A stretch of DNA of 64,000 bases, taken from assembly GCA_000711775.1 (NCBI GenBank), contig ARYC01000666.1, positions 1 to 64,000 on the forward strand, in the 5' to 3' direction. The position numbers were made by a program, and so were the translations under genes. Every line of letters begins with the position of its first letter. The first letter of the stretch is position 1. The stretch is from Oxytricha trifallax. Taxonomy: Eukaryota > Ciliophora > Spirotrichea > Sporadotrichida > Oxytrichidae. Below, piece after piece: positions 1 to 11,418 of the stretch. Under the pieces are notes generated by a model that saw nothing but the letters and a program-made list of their open reading frames with translations, had not been told where the DNA came from and searched no databases.

Positions 1-1
1 T

Positions 2-1079
2 GCAATAGAGATAGGCCTTTTGAGATCGGGCTACGACTTCACAAGTTTAAGCAGATGGCAAGCCGCCAATATCGAATCCATGATTGAAGGCAGATACTTA
101 ATGAAGAATGCGAAAAAGGAATATGGAATATACTTGCTGAATGAAGCTCATGGAAGAGGGACTGACATTCAGACGATGATGAAATCAACTAGAACGGAGG
201 TCTTACCTCATCATCGCAGATGTCTTCTCTAAAAGGTCTGAAGAGCAGATTATAGGAAGAATTGGAAGACTTAATACTAAGGGCAGATGGCAAAGAGTTT
301 TGTATAGACTTAACTCCAAAAATAGTGCTGAGTAGCTTCTTTACGTAGAGTAGAATGAGATCGACCTTATATTAGACAAAAAGTTCAACGAAGTATAATT
401 TAATTTGTAAAAAAAATAAGAAGCTATTGATATGGATATTATTGATCAAGCAAAGGAGCCCGAAGTTCCTTCTGAATAGATTATAGCCATCGATCATTAA
501 GTTGCAGTTGTAAAGGCTATAGTGGAGAAGATAGTCGAAAAAGTAGAAGTTCTTTCATAGGAGCCAAAAAGGATATCGAGGAAGCAAAGAAGGCCTCTGA
601 AGAGGAAATGAAAACTGAAGCTGTGCCTGAAGAGCCAGACACTCAAAGTAAATAGGGTTCTATTAACCTTCTATCATAGAATTAATTGTAGAGAAGATGA
701 GCCAGAACCCTGAGCTCTAAGACAAGCCTATTAGTAAAGTTGAGAAGATCTTCAAAAACGGCGTGAGGCGCCAATATGAGGAGATCACTTAAGAGCCAGA
801 CAGAGAAAGATCGAAGAGCAAGGAAGGAAAGAAATAGACTAATAAGAGAAGTAGGAAGGCTTATGAGAAGGCAGAGCAGATTAAGGACTTAGTTGAAAAG
901 TGAGTTATACTTGTAAGGAGGATTGCAGAGACAAGTCTTTTAGTGAAACTTACAAGGAGCATGAAGAGGTCGAAGAAAGTATGGAAGCCTGGTTGAAGAA
1001 GGCTTCAAATTAAAAGAAAAACTTGAAAAGTGATATAGATCATAGGAACCCCTAAAGAGAGGGGTTAAAAAGAAGATGA
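2..1079 (+). pseudogene. SecA-like helicase C-terminal fragment with acidic/coiled-coil tail, decayed
   Basis: The 5' part lies outside the window. What remains resembles the second helicase lobe of SecA-type ATPases: a GRGTDI motif (near base 155), a following GG-x-YLI strand, and the arginine-finger motif QIIGRIGR (near 265-290). In bacterial SecA these are the motif V and VI positions. After about residue 110 the protein becomes a Lys/Glu-rich, probably coiled-coil tail ending at a TGA at 1077. The coding frame changes several times in 1 kb, so this copy cannot be translated straight through. SecA-like domains are known in ciliate proteins, so this could be a host-gene relic instead of transposon cargo. 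Identification rests on the motif string only. Confidence 0.5.
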
Positions 1080-1172
1080 TTTTAAAGCTCAATTTCTAAA
1101 AGAATTCACCATATTCTAACTCTTTCTATTAGTAGTGTTCAGAGAATAGATGAGAATAGAGACCAGCAGAAG

Positions 1173-2001
1173 TCAAAGGCTGAAGTTCTGCACCTGCCCT
1201 TCCAGATTCTGAGAGCCGAAGTCTTGCATAACTTGCTCCTTCATTTTGCGTAAGTCAAGTACATCACTTTCCAAGTTATCATGCTCTTGCTTCAGCCTCT
1301 TAGTTTCTTATAGAAAGAGCTGCCTGTCTGACTTCAAGGCTGTCTCATAATATTTCACCTCTTCAATTTCATCTCTTGTTCTCTTTCTTTTAGATGAGTC
1401 CTTCATGAGATTCACAGCTTTGCCTCTCTCGACTACAAAGGAAATGTAAAGAGAGTAAACTTACTGCTGAAGCTGAGGCATCTAGAGAGTGCGTCAACAA
1501 ATTCAGGTCTCATTTCAATGACTAGGTCTCTGCTTTGCTCAAGCCTCTCTTTCCGTTAAAGCATTGCATCGTGAATCATGTTGGTGACACCGTCGGTGTC
1601 TAAGGCATAGAGCAAATCACAGATCCATTGCCTGTCTAAGTGGACCCAGTCTCGCTCATCAGGAAGAAAGTTGAGTATCTGGGGATGTCTCTCGCATAAT
1701 CGAGGAAGTCCTGGACTGTAAGTCCCTCTATGTGAGGCACTGCGGACACTTTGACGTCTTCTCTTCTGATGTACTATGAAGACGGTTACAATTAAGGAGA
1801 GATGCTTACCTCCTTCTTTGCTCTTATAATGGACTTGAAGAAGTAAATGTTGGTTGAATCAGGCTTGGGTAAGAAGGCCCGACAATCCTGGATGAGAAAG
1901 TTGTAGAGCTCTTTCTTGCTTTTGCACTTCTAAGCTAGGTCTTAAACATTGATGCCAGTAAGTTACGCTTGGTTCATTAAATTCTAATAGGAGGGTGCCA
2001 T
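1173..2001 (-). pseudogene. Unknown coiled-coil protein in the left mobile region (at least one frameshift)
   Basis: It begins at an ATG at 2001 with MAPSYQNLMNQ and is likely to contain two short GT-AG introns, one near 1780-1815 and one near 1430-1462. The first half carries small conserved-looking stretches (DLAQKCKSKKELYNFL; VPHIEGLTVQDFLDYARDIP). The C-terminal 80 residues are a charged heptad-like helix ending at the TGA at 1173-1175. The frame shifts near 1675, between the DFLDYARDIP stretch and LNFLPDERDWVHLDRQW. No family recognised. It lies between the helicase fragment and the transposase, opposite in strand to both, as the 22-kDa gene does in TBEs, but no sequence similarity to that gene is visible. 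Confidence 0.45.
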
Positions 2002-2093
2002 CAGCCGTTTTAAATAGCCAAATATTGACTCATAAAGACAGCACTGTTACTACAATGAGATAGTCATTTTCACTATTATGAAATGCCTTCAGC

Positions 2094-3799
2094 ATGATCC
2101 GATTTCCGCATGCGGATTTCCTACCAGCACCAAAGTAATTCATTATTAGGAAATTAAGCACTGAACTTATGGAATCAAGTTCTAAAAAGAGATAGTCTAA
2201 GCTGGTTGAATTTTTCCAATAAGAGGAAGAAAATAAAAGCTCTAGTAGTTCAGATAGTGAGAGAAGCTCAAGTAGTGAAACAGATGATGAAAGCAATACT
2301 GCAGATTACATAACAACCAATATGTTATACTAAAGGAACATTACAGTTGCTGATGTTCAGATAGAGACTGTAAGCAAAAGAGAGATGCTTAACTACTAAT
2401 ATGATCTGGAAGATTCATTAGAATCTTTGAATTTCAAAGGCTTTATTATTGATCCGAAGGAAACCTATAGAGTAAGTAAACTAGGAGGATTTAAAAAATC
2501 GTTACTAGATGGCCACTAAATATAGACTCTTGGCCAGATCACACTTGAGATCTACACTGACTATACCTAATCAGAATTAGAACCTTAAGGTATGCTCGAA
2601 AGAGCCCCTTTAATTAATATGAAGGAATTAGAATAGAAAGTATTAGAGAACCATAAAATGAAAGACTCACTTCCAGTCTTTGGACAGCATACTTAGCTTT
2701 AAGCTATAGTGCCTCGAAGATAACTCAAGATCATGAGGAAAGAAAAGGAGCAGCAGCAAAAAGAGCTAAAGCTGGCTCAGGAATCTCAAAGACTAAGGAT
2801 GTCTGAAAAGCTAAACTGCTAGCAGATTATGAAGAGGCTTGGCATTTCATACTATAAGTTAAGAAGGTACCTTAACAATCCATTAAAAAAAGCAAACTTT
2901 TGGAATCTTAAGTAAGTTAATAGAGGCAAGTATAAGAAGCTACACAGCAGAGCTCGCACTCATATAGTGAATATGCTTACTTATGACTAAGTGCCTATCT
3001 AAATATCAGATATACAGAAAAGCTTAGTGTCAAAGATCCAGCTTCACTGTTCAAAGTAGATGATTCGAAGGTTCCTTAAGAATGAACTAATGATGACATA
3101 CAAGCAAGTTAAGTAGATAACGAACCTTCATAACAACAACAGTAGTAAGCTTCAACGCTAGTATGCAGCCTAACAATTCATACTCTTTCTAAGTGAAGGC
3201 AAGAGAATTATTAACATTGATGAATAAGTATTGCACTAGACTGATGAGAGAAGAAGAGGCTGGACAGCTCCTTATGTTAAGAATAGAGTTACAAAATCTT
3301 AGAGGCTTAGTCAAATGAATTTGATTATTGGAGTGTCAAGTACTGGAGAGTTGTTCTATACTGTTAATAGGGGAAGAACTAATCAACACTCATTTATGTA
3401 TTTCTTGTGCAAGCTTGCACTTACATTAGATGAAATAGATTTGGAGTGGAGAAAGAATACTGTTATCATGATTGATAACGCTCCCTATCACAGATTTAAG
3501 AAGTAATGGCAAAGTATGACAATCTCAAATTACCGCTCATGTTTCTTGGACCTTATCATTACAGGCTAGCTCCAGCAGAGCTTATGTACTCTTGGATTAA
3601 AAATAGAGACTTAAATCCCTTGAATACAAGAGCTAATCAAAGTAAGTTATGATAAGCTAACACTTATAGAGGCTATTGGGCCGCCTTTATGAAAGAGCTT
3701 GGCATGAATATAAGTAGAATAAATCAGAATCTTGTAAGAAGATGCTACAATCATGTCTTAACTGCTGCTTTGGAATCTATCTCCCTTAAAGACTTGTGA
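2094..3799 (+). pseudogene. DDE transposase of the Tc1/mariner-IS630 (DDE_3) type, one frameshift
   Basis: The frame opens after a TGA at 2079, with the first ATG at 2094. A Ser-rich acidic N-terminus precedes a helix-turn-helix-like region (about 2820-3120) and then the catalytic core: first Asp in INIDEQ (about 3210), second Asp in MIDNAPYH (about 3470) and the Glu in LAPAELMYSWIKN (about 3570). If the frame is followed across a one-base loss near 3508, the second Asp and the Glu are about 34 residues apart, the classic D34E spacing of this superfamily. A 28-nt GT-AG intron (3642-3669) precedes the C-terminal exon, which stops at TGA 3797-3799. It catalyses DNA cut-and-paste in intact relatives. 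Confidence 0.75.
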
Positions 3800-3800
3800 G

Positions 3801-4904
3801 GATCAGAGTAAATTTATACTGAAGTATTAGAGAAGGTTTTTCAAAGTAAAAAATTTAAAGAAAATTCAAAATAAGTTTAAGCTTTTTAAATAGAAACTTT
3901 ATTTTCAATTTTAAAGAATATATTTTTTAACAATTTTGAATTCATTACAGTTAAAGTTTCTAAGTTTTCTTATTTATTCAAGATATTTAATTAATAATCA
4001 AAATTTCCTATATATTTAAACATAAATAACAAAATATTTCAATAAAATATCATATACTTAATAGTGTATTATTTCAAATAATTATTGATAAATTTCTTCA
4101 ATTCTAGTTCAATTTATTTATTTTTAAGTATAATTTTCATATAAAAATTTTAAATATATTAACTAACTTATAAGAAAATTCAAATTAATTTATATATAAA
4201 TTTATATTTAAATAAATACTATAAATTATAAATAATAGCTATTTGACTTTTTTATACTTAAATTAATGAAGGAAAGTAATTGAAAATCAAAAAATAAATA
4301 AAAAAATTATCTTAAATAACTTTATAATTAAATTGAGTATCAATAAAATCATGATCTATTATTGCTGAATGATAAATGTAAGTAGTTATCAAATAATAAG
4401 CTTGGATTCAAATATTTCCGAATATTCAAAGTTTTATAAAGTTTACAAACAAATAACTTTTAAATAAATATAAAATATAAAATGGATTTATTGATAAGAT
4501 ATAAATAAAAATATCTTAAATTTTAAATTTAAAATTAAATTTAATTTTAAATAAATTAAAAAGGAATTGAAATCTTTCCTTAACTTTGCCCTATTAGTTC
4601 AAAATATGAACTGTAATTTCCCCTAATACTTTGAATAAAATTTTCAAAGAAAATTAAAATGATTAAATATAAGTCCTATGGAGATAGGCAAATAAAGGCT
4701 TTATTACTATTTGGAATAGTAAGTTAATTCTAAATAAATTTAAAATTTAAAATCAAATAAAAATTATTAATTTAATTTAAAATAAAATTGCTCTAAGAAA
4801 TCCAGTAATCCTAACCTCAAATTTAAAGTTACCTTACAACTTCAAAAAAAATAAAACATACTTAAGAATTAATTAAAATTAAATTATCAAATAAAAATTT
4901 TGAA
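3801..4904. other. AT-rich stretch without a recognisable gene
   Basis: Long runs of A/T with no open frame of convincing composition on either strand. The transposon's right terminal repeat may be here but no inverted partner is visible inside the window. Confidence 0.5.
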
Positions 4905-5160
4905 TACCAGTGTCTCTTGCATCGTAGTTATATTCCCCTCAGAACTTGGTTGCGCCCGAGGGCTTGTGTACATTGTTATCTCAGAGTTTGTTGTTGCAGC
5001 TTCAGTTAGACTGGCTTTAAACCCTAGTCTATGCAATAATGTAACGAGTAGACCAATTGTTACCCCCCTTGAGTGAACACGTTGCTATATGCAGCTCGCT
5101 TGGCCAGCGGGTAGTGTTCTACTAGGGACCAAGCATCTTTGGATCCAGTTTTTCGTTTAG
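4905..5160 (+). ncRNA. Candidate structured RNA gene, probably Pol III
   Basis: About 250 bases of nearly balanced composition stand out in very AT-rich DNA. Four local hairpins can be drawn: CCCTC/GAGGG (near 4935-4963), TAGACT/AGTCTA (near 5008-5034), GTAAC/GTTAC (near 5040-5064), and a longer one, GCTTGG/CCAAGC (near 5098-5134). The block ends in T-runs (from about 5150) resembling a Pol III terminator. No frame on either strand looks protein coding. I compared it by eye with U1-U6, SRP, RNase P, 5S and tRNA signatures and recognised none. Confidence 0.4.
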
Positions 5161-6366
5161 TTCTTTTTAATTTTTTTAATTTTTTATAGGTGTAATTAGT
5201 GATCAATTTGAAATCAGAATGCTTCAAATCAAGTTGGAATTAAAAATGCAACATATAAAGTTACAAATTTTACAATTAAATCTAACTCCAATTCGAGAAT
5301 CAATTATCAAATCACAAAATATTCGCTTTCTCAATCTCTAATTTATCAATACATTCTTAAATTAATTTGACTTTGATATGAGATAAAATAAGTTTAAATT
5401 TAAAATATAAAATAAAGAAATAAATACATCAATAAAAATATTAAAATTGCTCATTAGGCTTTGATGAATTATAAAAGTAAGTATTTTTAGATTTTTAATG
5501 TAATGATATATTTAAATTGTAATTTTATATTTTTATATTTACAATTTAGCTATTTTTATATAACGGAAATAAATGGATTTATAATATGACACTATAATAA
5601 AATAAATTATGTTATTTTTAATTATATGAAAAATAAGTATTTTAAAAAAGCATTCTAAATATAAATAATATTCATAAGTATAAAATGATTCATAATATGT
5701 AAATATTTTAAGTTTTCATCGAGTTTGATGATTTTGCATATAGATATTGTATAATCGGTAATATTAAAATTCTTATATGATAAAAATATATTTTAAAAAT
5801 TATATATAAATTTTCTTTTAGCAATCCAAGATAAATTGTTTTATTTATTAAGATGAAATTTTTGAATGAATAATTTGTTATAAATTTATTTAGATTTATT
5901 TTTATAAATTAGTTCATATTTGTAAATTAAACAGCTATAATACATTTAAAATGTCTGATTAAATTTCATATAAGAATTCAAATAATCTAAATTAATAATC
6001 TTAAATTTCTATATAAGGATTGATATGTATGCACTTTTTAAATGAAAAATTTACAGTAAAAGATTTTATTTTAATTTGAATTTTTTTAATTTAAAAAATT
6101 AATTAATTATTTATATATAATTTACTTATATCTGAGATTCAATCTTAAAATTTGAAAATTGCAAAAGGAAATATAGTCGGGATATTTGAAATGGAACTGT
6201 GTCAAATCTAAAATATTTAGAATTGAGTAGTTCACATTTTAGATCGAAATTAAATTACCATGTGATCAATTTGTGAATGTCATAAGGTGCAATCTGAAAT
6301 TTCCTCGATCAATTTGTTTCCAATTCTAAATTTAAGACTTGATTCCCATTTCACAAATCCAAGTTA
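5161..6366. other. AT-rich stretch without a recognisable gene
   Basis: Mostly A/T homopolymer-like DNA. No frame, RNA motif or inverted repeat of note was seen up to the TTA that flanks the foldback element. Confidence 0.5.
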
Positions 6367-7173
6367 GGTAAAATTTTTTGAGAATAAATGAATTTTTTGA
6401 TTAATAGAGAATGCTGATTAATTAAGTTTTAAATAAGTCTTAAAAAAAGAAGCAAAAAGTGAATATAAAGGATTAATATAAGCAAAGTGTAATACAAATA
6501 TATAATAAAGTTATTGTTGGAATATAACAAGATATTCTGAGTTGATAAATGAGCGCATTAGCGCTAATAATGTGAGCTCATGCGCTCATAAAATAAATTG
6601 TGAAGCCATATCAAAGAACATTTGTCTTAATTCATGTTCTTAAAAGAGAATCCACTCTCTGTTTTAAAGCCCTATTTTTAATAAATTATTAATGAATAAT
6701 ATTAATTTTAATTATATAGTTTTAATTTTTAATTAAAACTAAAATACATTAAACCTAATAGGATTTCTCTATAGAGAATTAATTTAGGAAAAGACTTTTT
6801 AATTTAATAAATTGCGTAAATTTAAATATAATTAAAATTAATATAATTCATTAATAATTTATTAAAAATAGGGCTTTAAAACAGAGAGTGGATTCTCTTT
6901 TAAGAACATGAATTAAGACAAATGTTCTTTGATATGGCTTCACAATTTATTTTATGAGCGCATGAGCTCACATTATTAGCGCTAATGCGCTCATTTATCA
7001 ACTCAGAATATCTTGTTATATTCCAACAATAACTTTATTATATATTTGTATTACACTTTGCTTTATATTCTCATATATTCACTTTCCTTATATTTTTTAA
7101 GACTTATTTAAAACTTAATTAATCAACATTCTATATTAATCAAAAAATTCATTTATTCTTCAAAAATTTTACC
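6367..7173. mobile_element. Foldback MITE-like element, 807 bp, TTA target duplication
   Basis: Two arms of about 350 bp (6367-6719 and 6827-7173) are almost perfect inverted copies around a centre near 6770, leaving a spacer of roughly 105 bp. The ends read GGTAAAATTTTT and its complement. The element is flanked on both sides by TTA (6364-6366 and 7174-7176), a 3-bp duplication typical of PIF/Harbinger elements. Each arm also carries a nested palindrome (GAGCGCAT ... ATGCGCTC). There is no coding capacity, so it would be non-autonomous. The family assignment rests on the TTA duplication alone. Confidence 0.75.
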
Positions 7174-7176
7174 TTA

Positions 7177-7590
7177 ATAAATTAATAAATAAAAATAAAA
7201 AAATGCATTTTACATAAGAATTGATATGAGAATGCTTAAAAATGAGAAAATAAGTAGAATTTAAAGATTATTTTATTTTTTAAAGCTTAAATAAAAATTT
7301 TGATCTATAATTATCAATAAATTAAAAATTTTTATTTACAAGTAAAAAAATATGATTAAAAAATTAAAAAGATTAAAATAGAGAAATTTGAGAAATATAA
7401 ATTATTTGTTTACCATTATGTAAAATAGAATTGATATTTCTTATTATTTATATATAAATGTATCATATTTTTTATACATTAAGATTGATTTGTAAAGTAT
7501 ATTGATAGTGGATTGTTAAATTTATTTGTTTAAATCGATTAAATTTTAGCTGAATTTAAATAAGCTTAATAATAAATGCTTATAGCCCTT
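7177..7590. other. AT-rich stretch without a recognisable gene
   Basis: Separates the foldback element from the C4A4-bounded element. Nothing coding or structured was seen. Confidence 0.4.
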
Positions 7591-8119
7591 CAAAACCCCA
7601 AAACCCCTGCTCGATTAAACTTGGGATTTTATTGCACTGGTTGGAAATAATGACCGCAGGCAAGAGAGACATGAAGTCTACGCTTTTGCAGGAATTGAGA
7701 GCTAAAGCAAGTGTACATGAACGAGACTATGGTCCTTTGAATTCCACCATAGTAGTTAAGTTTTAAAATTTAATAGTATTAATAATTTAATTAAAATTTG
7801 AATTAAGGAAAAGAGGGAGGTTCAAAACGAGTGCCCCATGAACCTTGCAAATGACGCAACTCAGCTCACAGATGTCAAAAGTAGGGTAAGGACCACATAT
7901 TCTACATCTACGCACTGTGCTCTATCCAATGGTAAAGTATGGGACCGAAATAAAATTCGAACTTTTTTCCCATATTACTGATCATTGGAAACTGCACTTT
8001 GAAGGCCCTATAATAAGTTAAATTGTGAAGTTTGGAATTTCGCTATTTATCGATATTAAATCATCACTATACCAACTTATAAAACTATCACGCATATATG
8101 TATTGGGGTTTTGGGGTTT
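7591..8119. mobile_element. Short element bounded by inverted telomere-type C4A4 repeats (about 529 bp)
   Basis: The left end is CAAAACCCCAAAACCCC (7591-7607). The right end is GGGGTTTTGGGGTTT (8105-8119), in the orientation that would cap a linear molecule at both ends. Between them lie about 500 bp of less AT-rich DNA without the three TBE genes. After the telomere-type bases, the ends do not match the subterminal repeats of TBE1 or TBE2. A 38-codon frame beginning near 7649 (MTAGKRDMKSTLLQEL) is followed by a possible intron near 7773-7807. Two readings are possible: a miniature, non-autonomous telomere-bearing element, or a macronuclear-type minichromosome re-inserted into the germline. 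No target duplication is obvious. Confidence 0.6.
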
Positions 8120-8133
8120 ATATATATATATAT

Positions 8134-10301
8134 ATTAGCTCATTATGGGTTTATGACTTGTATTATTACTGCTACTATTTCTCTTATCAAGATTGTTTTC
8201 TTGAGATGAGCTGCTACCATCGCTGTCGCTACTTTTACTCTTGTTATTAAAAGAATTATTTGTTTTTTGAATTTAAATATTAAATTAAATTAGTCTTAAT
8301 ATGATAAATATTTGTATTACAATATTTTCTGACGAGAAGAAGCTGTCTTATATTTTCTACTCGCTCTTTTCTAACTAATTTCTCAATGACAAACCTCCTC
8401 TAGATAGTAAATCCCTCAACTCACCTGACTAATCAAACATGCTTTCATTTAGTTTTATGCTACTTTTTTGTTTACTACTGCCCTCCCCTGGTTGATCTCC
8501 GTTATTGCCTCCATTTCCAGGCTGATTTGGTAAATTTAAGTAAGGATTCTAGAATAGTGATCGCTTTATTTTTCTACCTTTTTTACTGCGAGGCTTCTTG
8601 ACTTTCTTAGTTTAAAGTTTAGAACTTGCTTTCCTTAAGCGATGTTCACGTGATTTATTCGCTATTATTGTCACTATGAATACATTTTCATAAAATTGAA
8701 AATAAATACAAATTTTTAAGTAAAAAATTAATCAAACACATAAATTTCTGGAAAAATTGATATTTAATGGTTCTGTTTTTCAAAGAATAAAAGAAAATAA
8801 TAATTGACAAACTAATCTACATTCGATATTACTTTAATAATTATTGGCATCATTACAAATAATTCGGAAGTACTTTGAATAATTATTTAATATAACAAAT
8901 AGATAATTTTTGTAATGATTATTTAACATGTATTACTGCTGCATAAACTGAGAGAATTACTAATACTATTGAAGCAAAATACAATTGAGCTTCATCTGCT
9001 TATGAATTAACCCATTAAAACTCCTAAAGCTGTACTAAACTATCAATCAAAAATTGTCTTCAATTTTTATCATTTTTAAAATGAATTTAAAGCAAGTTAC
9101 AAATATAGGTTTAGGTTAATGGAGAATTTAACTTAAAAGTCGGTTGTAGTGGAATTATACTTCTTAAGAGCTAAAATGTAATATTCAATAATTAGAAATT
9201 ATTTGGATAAAAATATGCACAAAAAAATAAGTGGTATGTCAAGATTTTAAAAAATAAGAAATTAAATCAACTAATGAGAGGGAAAAGTTAGTACTTGAAA
9301 AGTAAAATTAATTGTTCCTTCTAAATAATGCATTAGATTATCCACAAAAAGTATAAAAAGATTTGTGTATCTTTGTAATAATGTGCACTACTTTTCATGA
9401 TTAATTTTAAAATTTAGCAATACTATTCCCCTTATCTGAATTATTCCCATGGTATATCAAACTATGGATCATCATCATCAGTGATGTTTTATTAGTTTGC
9501 CTGTAAAAATATTTCTTCCTCTTAAAATACATAGAAATCTAACCCAAGTATTTGGGAAACTTCAATTCTTAGAGGCGAGACTGGCCTTAGATCTTTAAAT
9601 ATTTAGGCTTCATTTCGATCTTCTTAAAATTTCACAACCCAAATACAATTCTTTATATCTGGCATTCACTAATAATTTATTAGACATATTAATATATTAC
9701 TACCTTACTAGTAGCATTCTTGATATGAATTATAGCCCATAAAATTGAAATAAATCTTTAAAATTGTTAAGACAGTTTTGGTTATTCCAGTTTGTGCTTA
9801 GGTTGCATTCATTATAATGGTCCTTTCTCCACAAACATTTTTAACATCAACGCATGATAAGTATTTCAAATAATCCTTATTTTCAAATGTCTCCTCTGCT
9901 GAGATCTCGTCATTTACCAACATATAGCTGTCCGAGCAATATTACGACAAATTTATTTTACAAATATATAGGAAAAAATATTGGTTTCTCTGAGGAAGTG
10001 TGTAACATGACATATTTCTAGAAGCAGAGTTAATGGGACAACAAAAAGAATTCTATTATTAGCTTGCAAGTTTATTTGAGCAATACACAGTATATAAATT
10101 TATTCATTAATTAAATAGGCTACTCATTAAAATTACATGTTACATCTTATATTGAGTGTTATTGTAGGAATTCAAGCAATCATAGCAATTAGTAGTTCTT
10201 GTGATAGTCTTCAATTATTTCAATTAATTTGTTTAACATTAAACCTGAAATATACTCCCCAAAAATGAAATTACTATCATTAATTCAACTATTCTTATCA
10301 T
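8134..10301 (-). CDS. Cys-rich type I membrane protein, unknown family; IES-interrupted, 3' end unresolved
   Basis: The first ATG at 10301 opens a hydrophobic signal peptide (MIRIVELMIVISFLGSIFQ), cut by a 36-nt intron at 10209-10244. The lumenal part carries spaced cysteines (TTNCYDCLNSY; NSFCCPINSASRNMSCYTL; SYMLVNDEIS; LKYLSCVDVKNVC) down to about 9420. One membrane helix follows (YFASIVLVILSVYAAVI, near 8990-8930). A basic, Gln/Ser-rich cytoplasmic tail comes last (KPRSKKGRKIKRSL). At least three further breaks are present. Only the one next to the membrane helix has a clean pointer (TAATA), and it restores the frame directly from the helix into the tail. The tail is open almost to the C4A4 element, so the true stop may lie beyond it or be removed with it. 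No family recognised. Confidence 0.6.
8668..8935. other. IES with TAATA pointer in the membrane-protein gene
   Basis: On the coding (minus) strand, GCAGTAATA ends one coding segment and TAATAGCG begins the next. Keeping one copy of TAATA (8931-8935 / 8663-8667 on the plus strand as TATTA) joins the membrane helix to the basic tail in frame. The interior is AT-rich and closed in that frame. It also contains an 11-bp inverted pair (ATCATTACAAA / TTTGTAATGAT). Confidence 0.6.
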
Positions 10302-10464
10302 TTTATTACTCGATAGTGTTTTATATGTGGCATTTCTATTTTGATTTTACTATGAGATGTTGTTTATAGTTTTGAAGTTGATTTGCTAGCTTATTTTAAA
10401 TTTCATTAACTCATTTAATTGTAATTGTGAAAGTATTATTATAATTAAATTATATATATTTAAG

Positions 10465-11166
10465 ATGAATACTGCTGAGGGAACCATGCGGTTCAGGCGT
10501 GCTGTCCTTATATTTTCAATAATCTTTGCTGCAATCACCATGCTCATTCTGGTGTCAGATACCAAGGAGTGCCCATCAGCTGACTTGAGAATAGGACTGT
10601 GGCTTTCATTTTCAGTGCACATCACTTCGTTTACGTTGCTGCTGTTTCATTTCATTGGACTTGGCTTTATCCTCAGAAAACTAGGAGAATTCTTGGATTG
10701 TACTAAACCTTATGATACTATCTAAATATTAATTATGAATTCAATTTAAGTATTCTTCTACTTGGTTGGTGCGATGTTTGCGACTCAAGTGATATTCTTT
10801 AAGTCAAAGGATTGCAATTTAATTGCACCCCTCCTCTACTTTTGGGTACTCACCAATATAGTAATGTTCTACGTGCTTGTTGCCTATGGAATTGCTCTCT
10901 GGGGTGCTTATATCTGTTGGGAATCTGAAAAAGAAGAAAAGTAACTAAATGTAAACATTACACATCGTTTTGTTTTATATAAGTAACTTTAAATGGCTAT
11001 GAGTAAATACATGAAGAAAATGACATAAAAAGAGAGAAGCAAAGGCGGTGCTATGATGCTAGATATGGAGAAAGGATTGAATCAGAAGCTATTAGCTATT
11101 GATAATAAATAAAACAAGAAAAAGAATAAGAAGAAGCAACAAGAATCATCATCAGATGAAGAATGA
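10465..11166 (+). CDS. Four-helix membrane protein, unknown family
   Basis: A single uninterrupted frame of 233 residues runs from ATG 10465 to TGA 11164-11166, with TAA/TAG used as glutamine. Four hydrophobic helices are plain: about residues 14-30, 45-70, 85-110 and 115-145. A Lys/Gln/Glu-rich cytoplasmic tail follows, ending in SSSDEE. One of the few genes here with neither intron nor IES. It is divergent from, and about 160 bp away from, the membrane-protein gene on the minus strand, so a shared promoter region is likely. The layout recalls tetraspan membrane proteins, but no family signature such as a CCG motif is present. Confidence 0.75.
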
Positions 11167-11418
11167 TAATCACTTGACTGAATTAAAGATTACTAAGCTG
11201 TTATCAAAACTATTAAAAATGTTAAGGTCTTTTTAATTGTGAAAAACAAACTTAATTTATTGAAATCCCCTTAACTTTACTTTCACACATTAATCCAAAA
11301 CCCCTCTATTGATCAATTTCTGATTAAACTTCAATTAATGTTTTATTCTTTAGTTAAATGTCTGAAATTACCTTCCCCTTTAATATATCCATAATAATAT
11401 AATAATTATTATTTAAAA

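Larger units (their letters stand above)
1..3800 (+). mobile_element. Left-edge mobile region: decayed Tc1/mariner-like DNA transposon with accessory genes (partial)
   Basis: The region continues off the left edge. Three coding stretches lie close together: a SecA-like helicase fragment (plus), a coiled-coil gene of unknown role (minus) and a DDE transposase (plus). All use TAA/TAG as glutamine, and all have lost their frame in at least one place, which fits an old germline-limited element. I could not find the terminal inverted repeats, so the membership of the first two genes is inferred from proximity only. The gene set differs from that of the two telomere-bearing elements elsewhere in the window (transposase, 22-kDa gene, zinc finger-kinase). 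Confidence 0.55.

Noticed and set aside
7700-7970. tRNA-like D-arm and B-box-like words on the minus strand inside the C4A4-bounded element
   Set aside because: The arms are in the wrong order and no acceptor or anticodon stem pairs; chance resemblance.
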